64,000 nucleotides of DNA, from positions 1,364,001 through 1,428,000 of the forward strand of contig CAWJSX010000001.1 of the NCBI GenBank assembly GCA_963845675.1, written 5' to 3'. The translations under genes were made by a program, and so were the position numbers. Positions within the stretch are counted from its first letter, which is position 1, and each line of letters opens with the position of its first letter. Below are positions 36,092 to 45,302 of the stretch, piece after piece. Under the pieces are notes generated by a model. The model saw only the letters and a list, made by a program, of their open reading frames with translations. It was not told the origin of the DNA and did not search any database. The DNA is from CAWJMD01 sp963845675. GTDB lineage: Bacteria; Actinomycetota; Actinomycetes; Actinomycetales; CAWJMD01.

Positions 36092-36694
36092 ATGGCAGTC
36101 AGGATCAACCGGGTGTACACCCGCACCGGCGACGACGGCACCACCGGCCTCGGTGACTTCAGCCGGACGCGCAAGACCGACGTGCGACTGGCGGCCTACG
36201 CGGACGCGGACGAGGCGGGCGCGGTGCTGGGCGTCGCCCTGACCGCCGGCGGCCTGCCCGACGACGTCGTCACCCTGCTGCAGCGCGTGCAGAACGACCT
36301 GTTCGACGTCGGCGCCGACCTGTGCCTGCCGCTCGCGCAGGAGTACGCCTACGAGCCGCTGCGGATGCGCGCGGAGTGGGTCGCCGAGATCGAGGGCGCG
36401 ATCGACCACTACAACGAGAAGCTGCCGAAGCTGACCACGTTCGTGCTGGCCGGCGGAACCAGCCAGGCAGCGCACCTGCACCTGGCCCGCACCGTCGCCC
36501 GCCGGGCCGAGCGGTCCGTGTGGGCCGCGGTCGAGGCCTACGGCGGCGACGTCGACGGTGGCGTCAACACCATCGCGGCGCAGTACCTGAACCGGCTCTC
36601 CGACCTGCTCTTCGTGCTGGCCCGGTACGTCAACGTGGTCGCTGGTACCGGGGACGCCCTGTGGCAGCCGGGCGGCGGCCGCGAGTCGAGCTGA
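36092..36694 (+). CDS. pduO: Cob(I)alamin adenosyltransferase, PduO type
   Basis: A 200-residue PduO-type ATP:cob(I)alamin adenosyltransferase that makes adenosylcobalamin. The ATP site is seen in VYTRTGDDGTTGLGDFSRTRKTD at the N-terminus, and helices with LQRVQNDLFDVGADL, TSQAAHLHLARTVARRAERS and YLNRLSDLLFVLAR are standard. Its product is the cofactor of the acyl-CoA mutase 4 kb away, though the two are not in one operon. The ATG at 36092 begins MAVRINRVYTR. It converges with the DUF2550 gene, the stops being 3 nt apart. Confidence 0.93.
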   Translation: MAVRINRVYTRTGDDGTTGLGDFSRTRKTDVRLAAYADADEAGAVLGVALTAGGLPDDVVTLLQRVQNDLFDVGADLCLPLAQEYAYEPLRMRAEWVAEIEGAIDHYNEKLPKLTTFVLAGGTSQAAHLHLARTVARRAERSVWAAVEAYGGDVDGGVNTIAAQYLNRLSDLLFVLARYVNVVAGTGDALWQPGGGRESS

Positions 36695-36697
36695 CGC

Positions 36698-37135
36698 TCA
36701 GGTGACGCGCCCGAACTGACCGGGCGGCCCGGCCTCGGCCCACGACGTCAACCCGGTGTGGGCCTCCGCGCTCAGGGCGAGGTCGACCTCGTGCCCGTCG
36801 TAGCGACAGCTGACCACCGACATGCCGGGCAGGACGGCCAGCACCTCCCCGCCGACGGGCACGCGCTCGCCGACGACCTCCAGGCGCGAGCGCTCGAAGG
36901 TGAGGGCAGGCCGCAGCGACAGCGAGAAGACCCGGAACCACTCGAGCCGTCCCGGGCCGTAGCGTGCGACGCCGATCGTCCAGGACCGGCCCTCGTCGAC
37001 GACGCGCACGGAGCAGTCGAACGCAGCGAAGCGACGGGCGAGGGCCACCCGGCGCACTGAGACGAGGGTGACGCCGACGACCAGGAGGAACGCGACCCCC
37101 GCGGCGATCTCGAGCGGGACGGTCCAACCACCCAC
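36698..37135 (-). CDS. DUF2550 family membrane protein
   Basis: A 145-residue protein of the actinobacterial DUF2550 family. It has one N-terminal helix (PLEIAAGVAFLLVVGVTLVSV) followed by a soluble domain with WTIGVARYGPGRLEWFRVFSL. This family is found almost invariably just after atpC in Actinobacteria, and here it starts 18 nt past the atpC stop. Its function is unknown; a link to ATP synthase or the envelope has been suggested only by position. The start is GTG at 37135. Confidence 0.85.
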   Translation of the reverse strand: MGGWTVPLEIAAGVAFLLVVGVTLVSVRRVALARRFAAFDCSVRVVDEGRSWTIGVARYGPGRLEWFRVFSLSLRPALTFERSRLEVVGERVPVGGEVLAVLPGMSVVSCRYDGHEVDLALSAEAHTGLTSWAEAGPPGQFGRVT

Positions 37136-37153
37136 GACGTCCGCCGAGTGGTG

Positions 37154-37441
37154 TCAGTGACCGCTGCGGGCCGTGGGGGCGTCCTCGACATCGACCTTCT
37201 CGGCCACGACGAGCACCCGGTCGTTCTCGACGGAGAGGAACCCGCCGTCGACCTCGGCCGTCACGACCTGACCGTCGGTCGGGGTGACCCGCACCTCACC
37301 GGGGGCCAGGACGCCCAGCATGGGCGTGTGGCCGGGGAGGACGCCCAGCTCACCGTCGAGGGTGCGGGCCATCACCATGGACGCGTCACCGGACCAGATC
37401 GTCCGGTCCGTCGCGACGAGCTCGACATGCAGAGTGCCCAC
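37154..37441 (-). CDS. atpC: ATP synthase epsilon subunit
   Basis: A 95-residue epsilon subunit of the central stalk, which couples rotation and inhibits ATP hydrolysis. It holds the beta-sandwich signature LHVELVATDRTIWSGDA and GELGVLPGHTPMLGVLAPG. It is short: the C-terminal helical hairpin of the E. coli protein is reduced to VEDAPTARSGH, as in some actinobacteria. GTG at 37441 was preferred over a GTG five codons earlier because GAGAGG is at proper distance. Unlike the other atp genes, it is separated from its predecessor, by 165 nt containing two hairpins. Confidence 0.9.
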   Translation of the reverse strand: MGTLHVELVATDRTIWSGDASMVMARTLDGELGVLPGHTPMLGVLAPGEVRVTPTDGQVVTAEVDGGFLSVENDRVLVVAEKVDVEDAPTARSGH

Positions 37442-37461
37442 GGGCCTGCCTCTCACCTCGG

Positions 37462-37482
37462 GGGCGCCGGGTCACGGCGCCC
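37462..37482 (-). promoter_or_regulatory. Small GC hairpin in the atpC leader
   Basis: Arms GGGCGCCG (37462-37469) and CGGCGCCC (37475-37482) with a 5-nt loop lie about 20 nt before the chosen atpC start, next to its ribosome-binding site. Pairing is perfect. It could restrict translation of atpC or stabilise a processed 5' end; this is inferred. Confidence 0.5.
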
Positions 37483-37545
37483 GCAACATCTCCGACCTTA
37501 ACGGCTGGCCGGTGCCGTCCATCATCCGCCTCGTCGGGCTGAGCA

Positions 37546-37586
37546 CCGGAACCCCGCACCACCCGGACGGGCGGGCGGGGCTCCGG
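37546..37586 (-). terminator. Hairpin 20 nt after atpD
   Basis: Arms CCGGAACCCCGC (37546-37557) and GCGGGGCTCCGG (37575-37586) pair at 11 of 12 positions with a 17-nt loop, starting 20 nt beyond the atpD stop. It looks like a partial terminator or a processing/stability element between atpD and atpC. Confidence 0.55.
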
Positions 37587-37606
37587 GTCGCGTCAGCGTG
37601 GAGCGG

Positions 37607-39070
<1,464 letters not shown>

Positions 39071-39081
39071 CTCTCTCACTC

Positions 39082-39990
39082 TCAGTTCTCGGCTCCGGCG
39101 GAGGCGAGGGCGTCGGCGCCGCCGACGATCTCGCTGATCTCCTGGGTGATCTCGGCCTGGCGTGCCTGGTTGGCCAGCCTGGTGTACGTGCGGATGAGCT
39201 CCTGCGCGTTGTCGGACGCCGTCTTCATGGCCCGCTGGCGCGCCGCCTGCTCGGAGGCGTTGGCCTGCTGCATGCAGTTGAAGATGCGGCTGCCGATGTA
39301 GCGCGGCAGGAGGTTGTCGAGCACCTGCTCCGCGCTCGGCTCGAACTCGTACAGCGGGAGGACGTCCTCCTCCGCCGGCTCCTCGACTCCCTCGACGACC
39401 TCGAGCGGCAGGAGCCGGATGACCTCGGGCTTCTGGGTGACCATGTTGACGAACTGGGTGAAGACGATGTGGATCTCGTCGACCCCGCCGTTCTCGGAGC
39501 CCTTGGTGAAGGAGTCGACCAGCACGTCACCGATCTCGCGGGCGACGTCGTAGGTCGGCGCCTCGCTGAAGCCGCTCCACTCCTGCTCGACCTGCCGGCG
39601 GCGGAAGCGGTAGAACGCGATGCCCTTGCGGCCCGCGAGGTAGGTGACCGTCTCCACGCCCCGCTCGCGCAGCAGCTCGTTGAGCCGCTCGCCCTCCTTG
39701 ACGACGTTCGACGAGTACGCGCCGGCCATGCCGCGGTCGCTCGTGATGATCAGGACGGCGGCCCGGCGGACCTCCTCCTTCTCGGTCGTCAGGGGGTGGT
39801 CGGTGTTCGAGAACGTGGCCACCGCCGACACCGCACGGGTGATGGCCCGTGCGTACGGCGACGACGCCTTCACCTGCTGGCGCGCCTTCGAGATCCGCGA
39901 CGTGGCGATCAGCTCCTGCGCGCTGAAGATCTTCTTCAGCGACGAGGTGGAGCCGATGCGGTCGCGGTACACCCGCTGCTTGGCACCCAT
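39082..39990 (-). CDS. atpG: ATP synthase gamma subunit
   Basis: The rotating central shaft (302 residues). It has the N-terminal helix MGAKQRVYRDRIGSTSSLKKI, TSDRGMAGAYSSNVVKEG in the Rossmann part and the C-terminal helix RQRAMKTASDNAQELIRTYTRLANQARQ, of which about 20 residues penetrate the alpha-beta ring. An actinobacterial insert rich in Glu (EGVEEPAEEDVLPLYEFEP) lies at about 215-235; inserts of this kind are known in mycobacterial gamma. The ATG at 39990 follows AAGGAGGGACC. The gene is intact. Confidence 0.95.
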   Translation of the reverse strand: MGAKQRVYRDRIGSTSSLKKIFSAQELIATSRISKARQQVKASSPYARAITRAVSAVATFSNTDHPLTTEKEEVRRAAVLIITSDRGMAGAYSSNVVKEGERLNELLRERGVETVTYLAGRKGIAFYRFRRRQVEQEWSGFSEAPTYDVAREIGDVLVDSFTKGSENGGVDEIHIVFTQFVNMVTQKPEVIRLLPLEVVEGVEEPAEEDVLPLYEFEPSAEQVLDNLLPRYIGSRIFNCMQQANASEQAARQRAMKTASDNAQELIRTYTRLANQARQAEITQEISEIVGGADALASAGAEN

Positions 39991-40023
39991 GGTCCCTCCT
40001 TCCCTGCTCGGTCTGGAGCGGCG

Positions 40024-41664
40024 TCAGCCGCGCTTCTGGCGGACGATCTGCTCCTGCTCGACCGACTCGTCCTCGAGGGCCTCGGACTCCTCGTGGCCGG
40101 CCTCGACGAGGTTCTTGCCCTCCTCGGTCTGGAAGCTCTTCTTGAACTTCTCGACCTCGGCCTTGAGCGTCTCGACCGTGTCGTCCTCGAGCTTGCGCGT
40201 CTCCTTGATCGTCGGCAGGACCGACTCGGATCGGCGCAGGTGGTCGAGCAGCTCGCGCTCGAACTTGCGGACGTCGGTGACCCCCACGTCGTCGAGCGCG
40301 CCGGTGGTGCCCAGCCAGATCGAGACGACCTGCTCCTCGACCGGGTACGGGGTGTACTGACCCTGCTTGAGCAGCTCCATCAGGCGCTGACCGCGGGACA
40401 GCTGCTGGCGGGAGGCCGCGTCGAGGTCGGACGCGAACAGCGCGAACGCCTCCAGTGCGCGGTACTGCGCCAGGTCGACTCGCAGCGAGCCGGCCACCGA
40501 CTTCATCGCCTTGATCTGGGCGGCCCCGCCGACGCGGGAGACCGAGACACCGACGTTGACCGCCGGCCGCTGGTTGGCGTTGAACAGGTCCGACTCCAGG
40601 AAGATCTGGCCGTCGGTGATGGAGATGACGTTCGTCGGGATGTAGGCCGACACGTCGTTGGCCTTCGTCTCGATGATCGGCAGGCCGGTCATCGAGCCGG
40701 CGCCCATCTCGTCCGAGAGCTTCGCGCAGCGCTCGAGCAGACGCGAGTGCAGGTAGAAGACGTCACCGGGGTACGCCTCACGGCCCGGCGGGCGACGCAG
40801 CAGCAGCGAGACGGCGCGGTAGGCCTCGGCCTGCTTCGACAGGTCGTCGAAGATGATCAGGACGTGCTTGCCCTCGTACATCCAGTGCTGACCGATGGCC
40901 GAGCCGGTGTAGGGGGCCAGGTACTTGAAGCCGGCCGCGTCGGACGCGGGGGCGGCCACGATGGTGGTGTACTCCAGGGCGCCGGCCTCCTCGAGGGCGC
41001 CGCGGACCGAGGCGATCGTCGAGCCCTTCTGGCCGATGGCGACGTAGATGCAGCGCACCTGCTGCTCCGGGTCACCGGTCTCCCAGAACTCCTTCTGGTT
41101 GATGATCGTGTCGATCGCCACCGCCGTCTTACCGGTCTGGCGGTCGCCGATGATCAGCTGGCGCTGGCCACGGCCGATCGGGGTCATCGAGTCGATGGCC
41201 TTGATGCCGGTCTGCAGCGGCTCGTGGACGGACTTGCGGTCCATCACGCCGGCGGCCTGCAGCTCGAGCACGCGGGTCTGGGCCGACTCGATGTCGCCCA
41301 TCCCGTCGATGGGGTCACCGAGCGGGTTGACCACCCGGCCCAGGAAGGCGTCACCCACGGGCACGGACAGGATCTCCCCTGTCCGCTTGACCTCCTGGCC
41401 CTCCTCGATGCCCGAGAACTCACCGAGGACGACGACGCCGACCTCGCGGACGTCGAGGTTCAGGGCGAGGCCGAGCGTGCCGTCCTCGAAGGTCAGCAGC
41501 TCGTTGGCCATCACGCCGGGCAGGCCCTCGACGCGGGCGATGCCGTCACCGGCCTCGGTGACCCGTCCGACCTCCTCGCGGGACGCCGTCCCGGGCTCGT
41601 AGGACTGGACGAAGGAGTCCAGCGCGTCCCGGATCTCCTCCGGTCGGATCGTCAGCTCCGCCAT
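40024..41664 (-). CDS. atpA: ATP synthase alpha subunit
   Basis: The non-catalytic nucleotide-binding subunit of F1 (546 residues). Walker A is IGDRQTGKTAVAIDTI, and the conserved segment VSVSRVGGAAQIKAMKSVAGSLR precedes the C-terminal domain. A tail of about 35 residues after FKKSF is charged (EEGKNLVEAGHEESEALEDESVEQ), longer than in E. coli; C-terminal alpha extensions suppress ATP hydrolysis in mycobacteria, and a similar role here is an inference. It starts at ATG 41664, 55 nt after atpH. Confidence 0.95.
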   Translation of the reverse strand: MAELTIRPEEIRDALDSFVQSYEPGTASREEVGRVTEAGDGIARVEGLPGVMANELLTFEDGTLGLALNLDVREVGVVVLGEFSGIEEGQEVKRTGEILSVPVGDAFLGRVVNPLGDPIDGMGDIESAQTRVLELQAAGVMDRKSVHEPLQTGIKAIDSMTPIGRGQRQLIIGDRQTGKTAVAIDTIINQKEFWETGDPEQQVRCIYVAIGQKGSTIASVRGALEEAGALEYTTIVAAPASDAAGFKYLAPYTGSAIGQHWMYEGKHVLIIFDDLSKQAEAYRAVSLLLRRPPGREAYPGDVFYLHSRLLERCAKLSDEMGAGSMTGLPIIETKANDVSAYIPTNVISITDGQIFLESDLFNANQRPAVNVGVSVSRVGGAAQIKAMKSVAGSLRVDLAQYRALEAFALFASDLDAASRQQLSRGQRLMELLKQGQYTPYPVEEQVVSIWLGTTGALDDVGVTDVRKFERELLDHLRRSESVLPTIKETRKLEDDTVETLKAEVEKFKKSFQTEEGKNLVEAGHEESEALEDESVEQEQIVRQKRG

Positions 41665-41719
41665 CTGCGTGCTCTCCTCGGTTCTTCGGTTCTGCTACGT
41701 GGTCTGAAGGGTGTGGTGC

Positions 41720-42529
41720 TCAGCCGGCCAGCTCGCGCCGCGCGGCGGCGAGCCGGGCGACGACGCTCGCGTCGATCACCTCGTCGCCCACCTGGATGCG
41801 CAGGCCCCCGACGACGGCGGGGTCGATGTCGACGTCGAGGTGGACCGTCCGTCCGTAGATGCGCTGCAGGGCGGCGGCCAGGCGGTCACGCTGGGCGACC
41901 TCGAGCGGGATGGCCGAGGTCACGCGCGCCACCGCACGGTCGCGCCGCTCGGCAACCGCCTCGCCGAACTCGTCGAGCGCGGCCTCGATCCGCCGCCCGC
42001 GCGGGTGGGCGACGGCGCGACGCGCCAGCACGAGGGTCGGGTCGCTGACCTTGCCCGTGAGCAGTCGCTCGACGAGCTCGGCCTTGTCGGCCGCCGGTGC
42101 GCGCCGGTCGGACAGCGCCGACCGCAGGGCGGGGTCGGCGTCGATGATGCGTCCGAACCGGAACAGGTCCGACTCCACCTGCTCGAGCTGCCCCGCCTGC
42201 TCGGCGCCACCGAGTACCGCGAGCACGCCCAGGTGCTCGCAGGCCTCGGCCAGGTCGCGCGCGGCCGACCAGCGGTCGCGCACGAGGCCCGACACGACGT
42301 CGACCGTCGTGCCGGAGACCTGCGAGCCGAGCAGCTGCCCGACCAGGTCGGCCTTGGCCTGCCCCTCACGGGAGGGGTCGGTGAGCGCCCGCCTCAGTGC
42401 GACCGAGCCGTCGAGCAGGGTGGCCACCGCGAAGAGCTCCTCGCCGAGCCGGGCCGCCTCGGGGCCGCCCAACAGCGGCTCGACGCGATCGACCGCACCG
42501 GCAAGGGAGTGACCGCTGGTGCCTCGCAT
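41720..42529 (-). CDS. atpH: ATP synthase delta subunit
   Basis: The stator subunit linking F1 to the b dimer (269 residues). It is long compared with E. coli (177) because of an N-terminal extension (SLAGAVDRVEPLLGGPEAARLG), as commonly seen in Actinobacteria. The OSCP-type C-terminus VTSAIPLEVAQRDRLAAAL and GGLRIQVGDEVIDASVVARLAAARREL is standard. Its ATG shares one base with the atpF stop (TGATG), indicating coupled translation. Intact. Confidence 0.93.
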   Translation of the reverse strand: MRGTSGHSLAGAVDRVEPLLGGPEAARLGEELFAVATLLDGSVALRRALTDPSREGQAKADLVGQLLGSQVSGTTVDVVSGLVRDRWSAARDLAEACEHLGVLAVLGGAEQAGQLEQVESDLFRFGRIIDADPALRSALSDRRAPAADKAELVERLLTGKVSDPTLVLARRAVAHPRGRRIEAALDEFGEAVAERRDRAVARVTSAIPLEVAQRDRLAAALQRIYGRTVHLDVDIDPAVVGGLRIQVGDEVIDASVVARLAAARRELAG

Positions 42530-43278
42530 CAGAACAGCTCCTCGCCCGGCTGGGAGGTCCCCTCGCCGGTCGACGCGCCGGTCGGTGGAGTTGCCTTCTT
42601 GGCAGCCGCCTTCTTGGCGGCAGCCTTCTTGGCGGGAGCCTTGGTTGCCGTCGCGGTCGCCGTCCCCGAGCCGCCGTCGGCCGGGTCGACAGAGGTCGAC
42701 CCAGCACGCACCGTGTCCGCGTCAGCCGTCTCCAGCTCGGCGAGGAACCGGTCGACGACCCGCGACTGGCGCGCGGAGTCCTCCAGCGACTCACCGACGA
42801 TCCGGCCGGCGAGGTCGGTCGCCAGGCGGCCCACGTCGCTGCGCAGCGAGGTGAGGGCCTGCTGGCGCTCCGCCTCGATCTGACGCTGCGCGGACGCCGT
42901 GATGCGCTGGGCGTCCGCCGCCGCCTTCTCGCGGATCTCCGCGGCGATCGCAGCAGCCTCGGCCCGAGCCTCCTCACGGATGGTCGTGGCCTCCGCGCGG
43001 GACTCGGCGAGCTGCTCCTGGTACTCCTTCAGAGCCTGCTCGGCCTCGGCCTGCGCCTTCTCGGCCTGCTCCATCCCGCCCTCGATCGCGGCGGTGCGCT
43101 CGGCGTGGACCTTCTCCAGCGCCGGGACGACCCAGCGGAAGAAGATCCACAGCAGGATCGCGAAGCAGATCGTGCCGACGATCAGCTCACCGGGGTGAGG
43201 GATGATCGGGTACGCCGTCTCCCAGAAGGACCCGCTGCCCTCTTCGGCCGCGGCGAGCTCGATGGCTGAGTACTGCAC
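42529..43278 (-). CDS. atpF: ATP synthase b subunit with a lysine/alanine-rich tail
   Basis: The membrane-anchored stator subunit (249 residues). A short outside segment precedes the helix LIVGTICFAILLWIFFRWVV, then a long charged coiled coil (about 55-180). After the normal end (RVVDRFLAELETAD) comes an extra 55 or so residues: a Ser/Thr/Gly linker, the repeat KAPAKKAAAKKAAAKKATPP, and TGEGTSQPGEELF. The repeat is histone-H1/HupB-like in composition. The frame continues to a stop that overlaps the atpH start, so the tail is really part of this gene. A normal b subunit has about 160-190 residues. Confidence 0.93.
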   Translation of the reverse strand: MQYSAIELAAAEEGSGSFWETAYPIIPHPGELIVGTICFAILLWIFFRWVVPALEKVHAERTAAIEGGMEQAEKAQAEAEQALKEYQEQLAESRAEATTIREEARAEAAAIAAEIREKAAADAQRITASAQRQIEAERQQALTSLRSDVGRLATDLAGRIVGESLEDSARQSRVVDRFLAELETADADTVRAGSTSVDPADGGSGTATATATKAPAKKAAAKKAAAKKATPPTGASTGEGTSQPGEELF

Positions 43279-43304
43279 GGTGGCTCCTCTGGCTCAGGGG
43301 TGGG

Positions 43305-43514
43305 TCAGCCTCGGAAGACGAAGGCGAGCGCGATACCGAAGATGGCGAGCGCCTCGGCGAGGGCGAAGCCCAGGATGGCGATCGGCTGCAGGATGCCCCG
43401 GGCCTCAGGCTGGCGGGCTACGCCGTTGATGTAGGCGGCGAAGATCAGGCCGATGCCGATACCGGGGCCGATGGCCGAGAGGCCGTAGCCGAGGATCGCG
43501 ATGTTTCCGGTCAT
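43305..43514 (-). CDS. atpE: ATP synthase c subunit
   Basis: The 69-residue proteolipid of the rotor ring: two helices joined by the polar loop ARQPEA. Helix 1 carries the glycine-rich pattern IGPGIGIGLIFA. Helix 2 has the proton-carrying glutamate in FALAEALAIFGIAL, with no extra polar residues typical of sodium-binding rings, so a proton-driven enzyme is expected. The start at 43514 has a strong purine-rich leader. This is also the position bedaquiline targets in mycobacteria. Intact. Confidence 0.96.
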   Translation of the reverse strand: MTGNIAILGYGLSAIGPGIGIGLIFAAYINGVARQPEARGILQPIAILGFALAEALAIFGIALAFVFRG

Positions 43515-43588
43515 CTTTCCTACTCTTCCTTTCGATTCGTGTCGCGTGCTGCGTCACGAGGTCGGGGGTCGTGCGGACAGTTCGGGGG

Positions 43589-44392
43589 TCAGTGCTCGTC
43601 GGACAGGCTGTCGGCGATGTAGAAGGCAGCCAGCAGCACGAAGATGTACGCCTGCAGGAACTGGATCAGGATCTCGAAGGCGGTGAGGATGAAGGCCATC
43701 ACGAACGGCGCGATGCTGAGGACCTTCAATGCCACGCCGCCGTGCAGCAGCATGTACTCGCCACCCAGGGCCATCAGCAGCAGGAGCATGTGGCCCGCGA
43801 ACATGTTGCCGAAGAGTCGGAGCGCGAGCGTGACGGGGCGGGTGAAGAAGTACGTGATGATCTCGAGGAAGAACAGCAGCGGCACGATGAAGGCCGGCAG
43901 GCCCGACGGCACCAGACCCTTGAAGTAGCCGACCAGGCCCTTGCGGCGCATCCCGATGCCGAGGTACAGCACGTAGACGAACAGGGCCAGCGCGATCGGG
44001 AAGCCGATGCGCGACATGGTCGGGAACTGCAGCCCGGGGACCGCGCCGGCGAAGTTGTTGACCAGGATGATCAGGAACAGGCTGAAGAGCAGCGGCAGGT
44101 ACGGCCGGAAGTGCTTCTCGCCGATCATGTCCCGCGCGACGCCGTTGCGCACCAGCCCGTAGGTGGACTCGAAGGCCCACTGGCCCTTGCTGGGGACCAC
44201 GGCCAGTCGGCGGGTCGCGGCCAGCGCGCCGAGCGCCACGACGGCGGTGAGCAGAACCATGACGACCATCGAGCGGGTCAGCGCGAACGCGCCGTCCCCG
44301 ATCAGCGGCTGCCAGAAGTCACCCTCGGACGGGGCCACGAAGCCCTCACCCTCAGCGGTGAGCACCTTCAGGGCGAACACGTCGGCAGTCAC
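43589..44392 (-). CDS. atpB: ATP synthase a subunit
   Basis: The stator proton channel (267 residues), with five to six membrane helices. The essential arginine is in ALRLFGNMFAGHML, and the partner helix reads FILTAFEILIQFLQAYIFVLL. An N-terminal outside segment (FVAPSEGDFWQPLIGD) is typical. It starts at ATG 44392, overlapping the preceding small gene by 4 nt. Intact. Confidence 0.95.
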   Translation of the reverse strand: MTADVFALKVLTAEGEGFVAPSEGDFWQPLIGDGAFALTRSMVVMVLLTAVVALGALAATRRLAVVPSKGQWAFESTYGLVRNGVARDMIGEKHFRPYLPLLFSLFLIILVNNFAGAVPGLQFPTMSRIGFPIALALFVYVLYLGIGMRRKGLVGYFKGLVPSGLPAFIVPLLFFLEIITYFFTRPVTLALRLFGNMFAGHMLLLLMALGGEYMLLHGGVALKVLSIAPFVMAFILTAFEILIQFLQAYIFVLLAAFYIADSLSDEH

Positions 44393-44769
44393 TTGCTGTC
44401 CTCCGTGGGCAGGTCGTGGGAGCGGGGAGCAGGTCGATCAGGCCCAGGCTCCGCGGTGGCGTCATCGGCACCACCCGTCGTACGCGGGGCGGCGGCGTCA
44501 GCCGAGAAAGACGAAGCCGAACGGTCGGTACCGTACCGGAACCAGACGATGGTCAGAGCCACGGCCATCCCCGTGAGCAGGCCCACCAGCACGATCCAGC
44601 TGGTGCCGAGCCACCGGTCGAGCAGCCAGGCGGGCAGGCCGAAGCCGATCAGCCCGCTGATCAGGGTGTTGGCGGCGCCCCAGGCGACCGACTCGGGGAG
44701 GGGACCGGGCCGGGGGGCGAGGGAGCTCGAGAGCCGGAAGCGGCGCCCCTGACCCCGGTCGTCGGTCAC
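44389..44769 (-). CDS. AtpZ-like small membrane protein of the ATP synthase operon
   Basis: A 126-residue protein with two hydrophobic helices (SVAWGAANTLISGLIGFGLPAWLLDRWLG and IVLVGLLTGMAVALTIVWFRYG) matching the AtpZ/AtpI-type assembly proteins (F0F1-ATPase subunit family), and a disordered C-terminus. GTG 44769 gives a 4-nt GTGA overlap with atpI; the gene overlaps atpB by 4 nt at its other end. Related proteins assist c-ring assembly or Mg2+ handling; the exact role here is unknown. Confidence 0.8.
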   Translation of the reverse strand: MTDDRGQGRRFRLSSSLAPRPGPLPESVAWGAANTLISGLIGFGLPAWLLDRWLGTSWIVLVGLLTGMAVALTIVWFRYGTDRSASSFSADAAAPRTTGGADDATAEPGPDRPAPRSHDLPTEDSK

Positions 44770-45206
44770 GACGGGTCCTGGGTGGCGGTCGGTTCCGGCT
44801 CGTCGTAGACCAGGGTCCGGGCGCGCGAGTAGGCGAAGATCTCCAGCGGCAGCCAGACGAGCGCGCACAGCAGCGCGGTCAGGGCGAAGGACTCCCCCGA
44901 GAGCCACCTCGCGTCCTGCAGGAGCACGAGCAGCAGCCCCAGCAGCCCGACCTTGGTGATGTACGTGACCAGGGCGATCGCCATCACGTTCGCGGGCGCC
45001 GTGCGGGCGGTCCGTCCCATCACGACGAGGCTCGCGGAGAAGAAGGCGAGGACGACGACGACGGCCAGGGCCGCGCCCCACAGCCCCGGGAGTCCCTCGA
45101 GCCAGAAGGCCACTCCCGTGGCCACCACACCCACGACGGCCGTCGGCACCAGAGCACCGCGCAGCATCGCTGCGTACGGGTCGTGGGGCTGTGCTGCGGG
45201 GTTCAC
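44766..45206 (-). CDS. atpI: ATP synthase-associated protein, AtpI-like
   Basis: A 146-residue membrane protein with four hydrophobic segments (LVPTAVVGVVATGVAFWLEG, LWGAALAVVVVLAFFSASLVV, NVMAIALVTYITKVGLLGLLLVLL and ALTALLCALVWLPLEIFAYSR). It sits first in the ATP synthase operon, as AtpI does. AtpI acts in c-ring assembly but is usually dispensable. The start is at 45206, about 75 nt downstream of the Crp-type palindrome. The call is mainly from position and topology. Confidence 0.75.
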   Translation of the reverse strand: MNPAAQPHDPYAAMLRGALVPTAVVGVVATGVAFWLEGLPGLWGAALAVVVVLAFFSASLVVMGRTARTAPANVMAIALVTYITKVGLLGLLLVLLQDARWLSGESFALTALLCALVWLPLEIFAYSRARTLVYDEPEPTATQDPS

Positions 45207-45278
45207 GTGGTGGCCTTCCTGTGGCAGGCGCTGCCCTGGAGGGCGGGTCGCCGGGAGGTCATCTCGATCATCTCTGAA

Positions 45279-45302
45279 CGCTTGTGAACGCTATCACAAG
45301 CG
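45279..45302. promoter_or_regulatory. Perfect Crp/GlxR-type palindrome upstream of the ATP synthase operon
   Basis: CGCTTGTGA (45279-45287), 6 nt, TCACAAGCG (45294-45302) is a perfect 9-bp inverted repeat containing TGTGA-N6-TCACA, the core of Crp-family sites (GlxR in corynebacteria). It overlaps the wecA stop codon and lies 73-96 bp ahead of the atpI start. Because no T-tract follows, an operator is more likely than a terminator, although both roles are possible. Confidence 0.65.

Noticed and set aside
45279..45302. Intrinsic terminator after wecA
   Set aside because: The 9-bp stem has no T-tract and its core exactly matches TGTGA-N6-TCACA, so an operator reading is preferred, though a terminator role is not excluded.
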